IMG/VR virus record: IMGVR_UViG_3300025120_006500
Location: 1-64,000 of that record
Length of the DNA stretch: 64,000 bases
DNA from: a virus
Strand: one strand, 5' to 3'
This document shows, in pieces, positions 52,453 to 61,400 of the stretch. Each line of letters opens with the position of its first letter. The stretch's first letter is position 1. The position numbers and the translations under genes were made by a program. The notes beneath the pieces were generated by a model. The model saw only the letters and a list, made by a program, of their open reading frames with translations. It ran no database searches and was not told where the DNA came from.

Positions 52453-55400
52453 TTAACCGCGTTCCCCTTCGAGTAAGTCTGTTCCATCTTCTGTAGATAT
52501 TGTATTTATCGCGTCTTCAGTTATTATTAAATCCGGTAGTGAATCAAATAATCCATCAGCATACGCCGCTTTTAAGAATAATATTTGACTTGTAGTATCT
52601 CCGTCAAATCCTCTACCATCTGTAGCAGTATTTGCTCCAGCTGAGTACCAACTATTTGTTTGAGTTAATATTGATCCTTTTCCAATAGTAACATTACCGC
52701 CACCTACCCAAGGTGTTACGTTGCCTTGTAGCGTTCTTGCAATCGGATACACATTAGTAAAGCTACCTTTAACTGTTAGGTTTGATGATAACACTGGAAC
52801 AGCATTTGAATTTGTAGGGAATATTGTAACATTACTACCATTAATAGCAATAATATTTCCTGTACCTAATGATAAAGGTGTAATACCATTATAGCGTATC
52901 TGTACACTTGTTTTACCAGCATTTGATATTGATACTTGTGCATTTGCATCACTACTTGGTTGTGTAATTACATCACCAACATTAGCTGATACGTTTCCAC
53001 TTAGAGTTACAACTACATTTGAATATGTAAAGTTATCAGTACCATTAAAGTTAACCCATATTGATTTAGCAATTGAATTACCACCTATCACTGTAACGTT
53101 TCCGCCTGACGCTTGTGTAATTATATCTCCTACATTAGCTTGCAAGTTTGCACTTAATTCAAGTATGTATGGGACAAACGTTGTTGCAACATATGTTGTA
53201 TTTGCACTTAGCGTAACATTGCCAAGTGCCGAGCTCGGAACTATTTGATCTTTACTTCCATCAACTACTCTAGTGCCAACAGTTTGTAATCCTTGTGCTG
53301 TACCTTGTGTTCCACGTCTAACCTGACCTAATGTATTTCCAATCACACTCCAATACGTTATTCTTTCTGCACCAAGCCATATAACTCCTGGTGTATTTTT
53401 ACCTGCATTTGGTATTGTTAATCTACTTGCGTCATCAACTGTAAGTGTGTCTTCTTTACCACCTTCAGTAAGTTCTGTTGTTAACCAAGTACTGAACGAA
53501 TCACTAACACGTGTATACACTGTGTCATCGACCATATTATCCCAAAGTCTATAAGCAATTACATTACCTACATTAGCAATATTTCCGCCCTGGTTAATTT
53601 TAGTATAAGTTACAATTTCTAAACTATCAAATGTTCTACCTGGAATTAGTTCTTGTGGTGCGTGACTTCCGTAAGTATCAACATATTCTCCGCCATCAAC
53701 ATCAATTTCTTCAACTGACTCTGCACCTGCGTATGTACTTCGTATAATAGTATCTAGATCATATGAACTAGAAGTAGCAATACCATCTTCGTCATATTCA
53801 ACATTATCAAATACACTAGTATCATATCGTGTTCCGGCTGTTGAGCTAAGAATATCTACTGATAGTGGATATGCAGATTTCCATATGCCATCTACCTGAA
53901 CATTACCACCCCTGTAAGATACATTAGCCTGTGTATTCGCTGTGTATCCACTTATGAAATCAGCTGTAGTTTGTATAGTACCTTGTACTTTGACTGATGA
54001 CCAAACTTTAGTAACTGATATTGACGCATCTACTACATCAAACGCTATCTGAGTATTACCGCCAATTGTACTTGATATTGGTCTAATGATTGAGTTACTC
54101 CAAGTATACGCTCCACCAAAGTCTAGATTAGCAACGAATACATTTGCGGCAAGTGGTGCACCGTCTAAGAATAAATTACCTGTAGTATTAAAGTTATTAT
54201 TATTATTTTTAAGGAAGTAGCCACTTAGTGAGTTAACAATATTGCCATGGAAAGTTCCATTTTGTACAGTATTACCATATACTGTTACATTTGCAAGACT
54301 GCCATCTTGTGTAATAAACTGTCCAACATTTGCTGTAATAGCATTAGCAAAATTTATTAAAACATCAGCTTCTGGTTGTATTATTAGATTACCTGTATGT
54401 CCAGATACCAGACCATGGGCGGCATTAAAGGTTACGTTAGCCGTTATTGATCCTGCAAATCCATCACCTTGATTAAATGGTATGCCTGTAACTTTTACAC
54501 CTGGATAATCAATTCCGTGTATTAATTGTTTTAGATCTTTAGCTGGCATATCATCTTGTGGATCGTAGTATGCCATTATGCGATCATTTGCATTATTAAA
54601 TAACTCAGCTGAGTAAACTGTATAATCACCAGGATTAAATATTATTCCTGTTGTTAGATTTGCAGTTACTTTATACCCTTCCCCAAGATAACTTACAATA
54701 GTATTTGCTTCAAAGAATGTATTAGACTGCCAGTTTTGTACACTGCTGTCATATGTAATACGATCAAATTTTAATGTACTATCAAATGTTCTTACATCAT
54801 TATTTTCTAATACTGCATATCCTTCTGCAGGAATGCTTGATGAGCCATTAATAGTTACTGTTGGAGTTAAGTAATATCCACTACCTTCGGTTACTACTGT
54901 GATACTAGTTACTGTTCCTGTGTCGCCATCAATTGTTGCAGTTGCAGTTGCCTGCATATTAGCATTTCCTTGTCCGCCACCTGATACTGTAACTGTAGGA
55001 ATGTTTGCATATCCTTGTCCTGGATTAGTTATTATTATTGTTGAAACGTGGAAGTTTCTATTTTGATACCATTGAGGATACATCTCATTAATGAGTGTAC
55101 TTACTCCACCTTCATTGAGATATCCTGTACTCCATAGCTGTGTATCTTTTGTAGGATACGTTCCATCTGGACTACGATATCTTTTAAGCTCAGGATCATA
55201 GTAGCTTGGTAAATCAAAGTCAGTTGTTGACCCTTGATAGGTATCATCGCCTTTGTATTCAGTTATATACTCTCTAATCTTAGTTCTGTATGGTTTGATT
55301 TCTTCAATATAACTTTGATAATAGCTAGTATTATCTCTAATATAATCAGGTGGTTGAGTTAGTTCTCTCAAGAAGTGTGTCACTGATAAGAAACTTGATT

Positions 55401-58400
55401 TAAATATCCAATCTACATTTTTCTGTTCACTGAATAGATAATTAATCATTACAAAGAATAAATTATTAAATTCACCTTGTAACTCATTAATGAATATATC
55501 ATTTTGAAGTGCTTCGATAATATATCTAATTTCTATGTTCGGGCTTTGATCAAATCTGTTAGCTGAATATCCTTGGTTACCAAATCCAATACCGTTGTCG
55601 TTAAAGTCACCTAATGTTTCATTTAATTTTATAGTTCCGTTTTCTATTCCTACTACAACGTAAGTACCATCTTCCGCAACAGTTAATAAATTCCATCCGC
55701 CACCTTGACCGTTAGCTACTTTAACTAAAACTTCATCACCAGGTCTTACTCCAACACCGGCTACATCTGGAAGTGTCTCAACTACAAATTCAATAAACTC
55801 ATCTGGACCAAATCCTGTTGCATACCAATCAATGTAACTCCAATACAACGAACTCTTATAACTTTGTACCTGTATTATTTCCCAAGTCTTGTCTGCGTTT
55901 AATGAATGTAAAGTCCAAAGATTATCTTGTTCTGTATTTTGATTAACTAATACTTTATATCCTGTAGCTAAAGGAGTTGTGTTAATGTATTCTAGATCTA
56001 TTTCTGTATCTACCTCTAGATCATACTCACCTAACTTCAAGCTAGGTTTAGCTTCTTGAGCTAACATACCTGTTAAATCATATTGTCTTGCTATTGGCTT
56101 CTTAATTAGCACACTGTTTACGTATAAAATAAGATCAGTCATTGCTCTTAATCTGTCAATAAACATACCTTGTCTAGGACGTATGAATATTCCGTATCTA
56201 TCTGCTACACTAAGTTTTGGATCTGGAACTACATCTCCTATAGAATCTATACCAGATAAACTATCAATCATCTTATCTGAAATTCTAGATGGTATAAGAC
56301 TGTCTGGATTTTTCTTCTGTACTAGATCATATTCACTGTGTATGATGTTGGTGTTTATAACATAATCATAATCTATATGTAATATAGTATTCGAAGCTGA
56401 CAGATATTGACTAACGTTATAGACTGTTACTGCATTCTGTTGAATTATGGCCGCATAACTAATTCCTTGTTCTTTAGGATTTTCAATAAGATTTGCTATT
56501 GACACAATTGGTAAATTACGTGTATCGTTATTCGGATCAACACTAGTCTTATCAGTTACCCAATAATAGTATTTGCTAATAATAATATTTGTTGTTTCAT
56601 CTACCTGTGTAATCTCAACGTAGTGACTGTCATCTGCAAACTTAGGTACACCCTCGCCACCATTTTCAACGTATTGGCTAGGCAATACTGTGCTTTCTAC
56701 CCATTCGCATATTTCTACTACACTGCCTGGGAATAATCTTCCCCAGTTAATACTACGATATGTTAATGAGCCTTGTTCATAGTCAATGTATCTTAGTGCT
56801 TCGAGGTTCCACCAAACTTGTCCTACTTGTACTGTACCCCAATAATAATTAGTGTTAGCATTTTTGCCTTTATTATATACAGCTGGATCATATTCTGTTT
56901 TGAAACTAATGTCTTGATCTGCTTGCCCTACTATCTTACCTTTAGCTGGATCAATAAACTGTAAGTTTGTATGTATTTCGTTTTCTAAACTATTGTATAG
57001 ATAAAGTCTGTTAACAGAATTTACATCAACTTGTGGCTGTTGATATCTTATAAGATCCCATCCACGTTGCATTGTTGGATTATTAAATATGTAAACACTG
57101 CCTGCATCATTTAATGTAGTATCATCACCAGGTGCTGACACCAGTATGTATCCATTAATGGTATCAACGGCTGTACCAAATTGATCACCTGGATTAAGTT
57201 GTCCTGAATTTAATTGTTGTGCAAAAGCATAGCGACCTGGCTGTTCAACTTCGTTACGAGGATCATCATAAAGTTCATAAACATATACGCTACCACTACC
57301 GGAAATACTATCAAAGAATCTTGTTGACGTTTGATCTAACACCATTGTTTTAGTATCGAATGTTGTATAGCCTTTTGTTGTTCCTTTTTCACTACCGATC
57401 ACAAGCATATAGGCATTCTGTGCTAACACTACTTTACTACCAAAGTTTTCACCTACGGTATTGTAAGGGTTAAGAATGATTTGCATAAATGCAAACACTC
57501 GCATATCAGCATCGGCTAACACACCATCACTTCCCGAAGGTTGGCCAGCATTTATACGCATTAAGTTTTTACTAGTTGTAGTTGTTGAATTTAACTGCCA
57601 CTGATAATTAACACTCTCTGAACTAATACCTAGTATGTTAGCGTCATTAACATCTTTTACCAGACTGTCAATACTAGCAACAGGGAATGCTGTAGTTGAA
57701 ACTCCTTTAACTCTTATAGTGCCACTGTTGAACGTAAATAGATTACCAGTTTGGCTACCACCAAGTTTAATATTACCACCTGTTGACAAGTGCCTTGATC
57801 CACTACCGGCAGTATTAGCCATAACTGTAACATTTGCATAATATGCACTACCTAAATCTTGACTAATAAGATCGCCTACATTAGCTCTTACATTACTGCT
57901 TAAGGTTAACACATTACTAGTTGCATATATTAATGGTATGCTAGTAACTTCAGTAACTGTACTAGCTAGCACATTACCTGGCATCATTCTACCACTAACT
58001 GTTACTTCAAAATTGTTTAATCTAAGGGTGTCGCCAGCAGTAAATGTTGGATCAAATGTAAAGCCAGTGTTAGTTCCATATAGTGTTCCTCTGTTATGGA
58101 ACTTCCAAACAGCACCAACACCATACGCTGTACCATTATTATAATATGGTGCACCAATATATATTGCACAGTTGTTTGAACAAATTGTTAGGCTAGTACC
58201 AAACGCCGCATTGGCCTGTACTGTTGAAGTATTACCTTCTAGTGTAGTAACTCCTGACAGTGTTTCTAATAAGAACAATTTATTTGTTTCTATTTTTACT
58301 ATTTGCCCTGAAGCCGGTGGATTAATAAATCTTAGTGTGTTAGTACCAATACCACTCGGTAAGAAATAATTATCAACTTCAACATCTTCTACTGTAACTC

Positions 58401-61400
58401 GATGTACTAGATCAATATCTTCTGTTGTTATATAATCTGCAAGACCAGTTGTGTTAAATGCTTCAATAGTCCTATCATACATAAACACTGATCCAGCATT
58501 AGCCTGCCATCCGCCACGAGCAAACACATTACCACTAGGTGCACCAACACCAAGCTGTGCTCCATCGAGGCTACAATCTACCGCTGATCCAAATTTACTG
58601 TTGGCTTCACCTTGTATTGTATTTGCTAGACTATAATAAGGAGCCTGTTCAATTACATATGTATCTTGAACTAGGTTATTTTTAAATGTAATTGTTGTAC
58701 CGTTTAAAGTATAATCTAAATTAGCAATAAAGACTCTATTTGAGTTTGATACTTTAAGTGACTCAGCTGACAGTGAACAATTTGGAGTAAAGCTAGTTGT
58801 AATAATATTAATATTTGATATAGTATATGTTCTTCCATTTGGTGCGGCAATATTAGTAGAAGAGTCAATGCTATTAATAAAGATATTACCAGTACCAGTA
58901 AATCCTGATAGGTTGTCAACAATTATATTTGAATTATTTGTCCAGCGTCCTTCGAGAACAATAGCTTCACCACCGGTCGATGGCATTGTAATATGGTCCC
59001 CTGGACTTGCAGTAAATGTATTACCTGAAAGACTTAGTGTATTTCTATTGTTAATAGATATTGTATCTTTTTCTAGAGTAACGTGATCATTCCTACCATA
59101 CACATAAACTTTATCGCTACCTGGTGCACCTACATATAACCAAGTACCATTTTGATCAACACTTACTGCCTCACCAAATCTGTCCATGGTAGGTCTTGTT
59201 GCTGACAAGTTTCCACTCCACACAATCTGCGGAACATCATAATTACTAGTACCTTCTGCTCTGTTGTAAACATAAACAAAACCTATGTTACCGTAACTTC
59301 CTGGTGATCCAACTACAACCTGTCCTGGGTTAGCTTGGTCGATACTATATCCAAATTCTCTATTTGTTATTGCCGCATTACCTGCATAAGGTATTAACTG
59401 TGTGCCAATTTCAAAATTACCTTGGAAGTTTTGTGCAAAAACATTAACTACGCCAGTTATTTCTTCACTTCCACCACTGTATGGTGTAGAGTTTGCAAAT
59501 GGACTACCTATTGTAGCAGTTAACCCATCATAACTTAATTTAACACTCTTACCAAACCCGTCATCTTTTTTGTATGAGGTGCTAGCTTTTAATAGTGTTT
59601 GATCATAATCCCATGGTTCTGTTTTTTCGTATACTTTCCAGGTACCTGATTCAGTGTCATATGATTGACCTGTAGCTGTTGTTGTTTCTGCATCTGTGTC
59701 AATCCAAATCTTGTCTCCTACTTTCCATCCATTGATCGGCTCACTAAGTCCGTATATTCTAGCGTCTTCCATATATTCAAATCTTGAACTTGCTAGTTTG
59801 TAGAATGGAGCAACCGCAGTTAATGTAGTCAAACTAGTTAAATTATCTGCGTCGCCAAAATAGTTAACTGTAATTGTTTCTAGATCAGGCGTACTGTAAA
59901 CCTGATAAAATCCGTCAAACTCTGTGCTAAATCCTTGTATAACGAATACATCATTTTCACTAAGTCCGTGTGGTGTGTTTGTAGTCCAACTAATGTATCC
60001 GTCGAGTTCATTAACTAGACCAACTACCTGATTATCTGTTTCTGTAACTCTAAACACATTCCATTTATCATCGAAGTCTTTAGCACACCATATGGTATAA
60101 CCAGACCCAATTTGACTAAGATTAGCATCTAGATCTGTATATGTTTTTATATCAAATATAGTAGTGCTGATGTCATCGATATTAACATAACCTGCTGTTA
60201 GTATATCATCTTCATAGTCACTGCTTGATGTTCTATTAAGAGCAATGTTAGCATTGAATGAATCAGATTTTCTATAGGTTTGATCAATTGAAAATATTGT
60301 TACATCATTTGCTAGTCCGGCATCTCCGGTATCAACAAATTGTGCTATAGCAGGATTTACTGAAAACGCACTCTCTTCCAAAGGAATTTCAACATATGGG
60401 TTAGAACCTAATGCTCCGTACTCACCAGTACGCATTGCCCACTCTTCATAGAAGCTAATATTTCCACTTATGTTGTTAAATGTTGCATCTTTTAATCCGT
60501 TAATTGCATTTGCTGTACCTTTTTGTTTGATATAACCTTTATAAAACTCAACCTGTGTTGTATCAGACATACCAAGATCTTCAAACCACTGACGTTTTTT
60601 AAATCCAATAAGGCCATTACTTTGGTCCTGCTCTGTTTCATTTTTAATTTTACCATAGTCATCGTAATAACTCTGTGACTGTACTGCCAATGTTTGGAAG
60701 TTGGTTAATAATCCTGTTTGTATTTCATCCTGACTTATTTGTTTCCAAAGAACAAAACTAAATTCTGTAGTGCCTGCAACATCTTGTAGTGCTACATAGT
60801 ATTGACTCTTAAAGTCTACCAGATCACCTTTAAGGTAATCTTGTCCAGGTGCCCAACTTGGAACTATGTTATTATTATATATAAATCCTGGTGCGAATAA
60901 ACTACCATCCCACTCCGCAGTTTTTTGCCCAACTAGTTTTAATCTATACTGTCTGTTACCAAGTTGTGGTTGGTATATAACATCATTGAATACTGTTACA
61001 TTATCGAATGTTAATACGTGTTCGTATTGTACTAGATTTAATACTACTAGTGCTAACACATTGTCAGTTGTCAGTGATACATTAAAGTTAGTAGCTGACC
61101 GCTGAACAGTGTAACCTGTATTTTTTATTACGTTAAAGTTTTGATCTATTACTCTACTACCTTGTGATTCATCGGTAATTGCATCTACTATGACTCCATC
61201 TGTAACTACAGATATTGAATTTGTTACAGGACTTAGTATTAGTAAACTACCATTGTTCCATCCTTGTTGTGCCCAGAATAAAAACTCTTTTACTGACAAT
61301 TTAAAGCTACGTAGTTCTGCTAGATCATCGTCAATTTGATCGAATCTAAATCCTTGTGCTTCAAGGAATCTTTCATAACTGATCAAGAAGTCAACAACCT

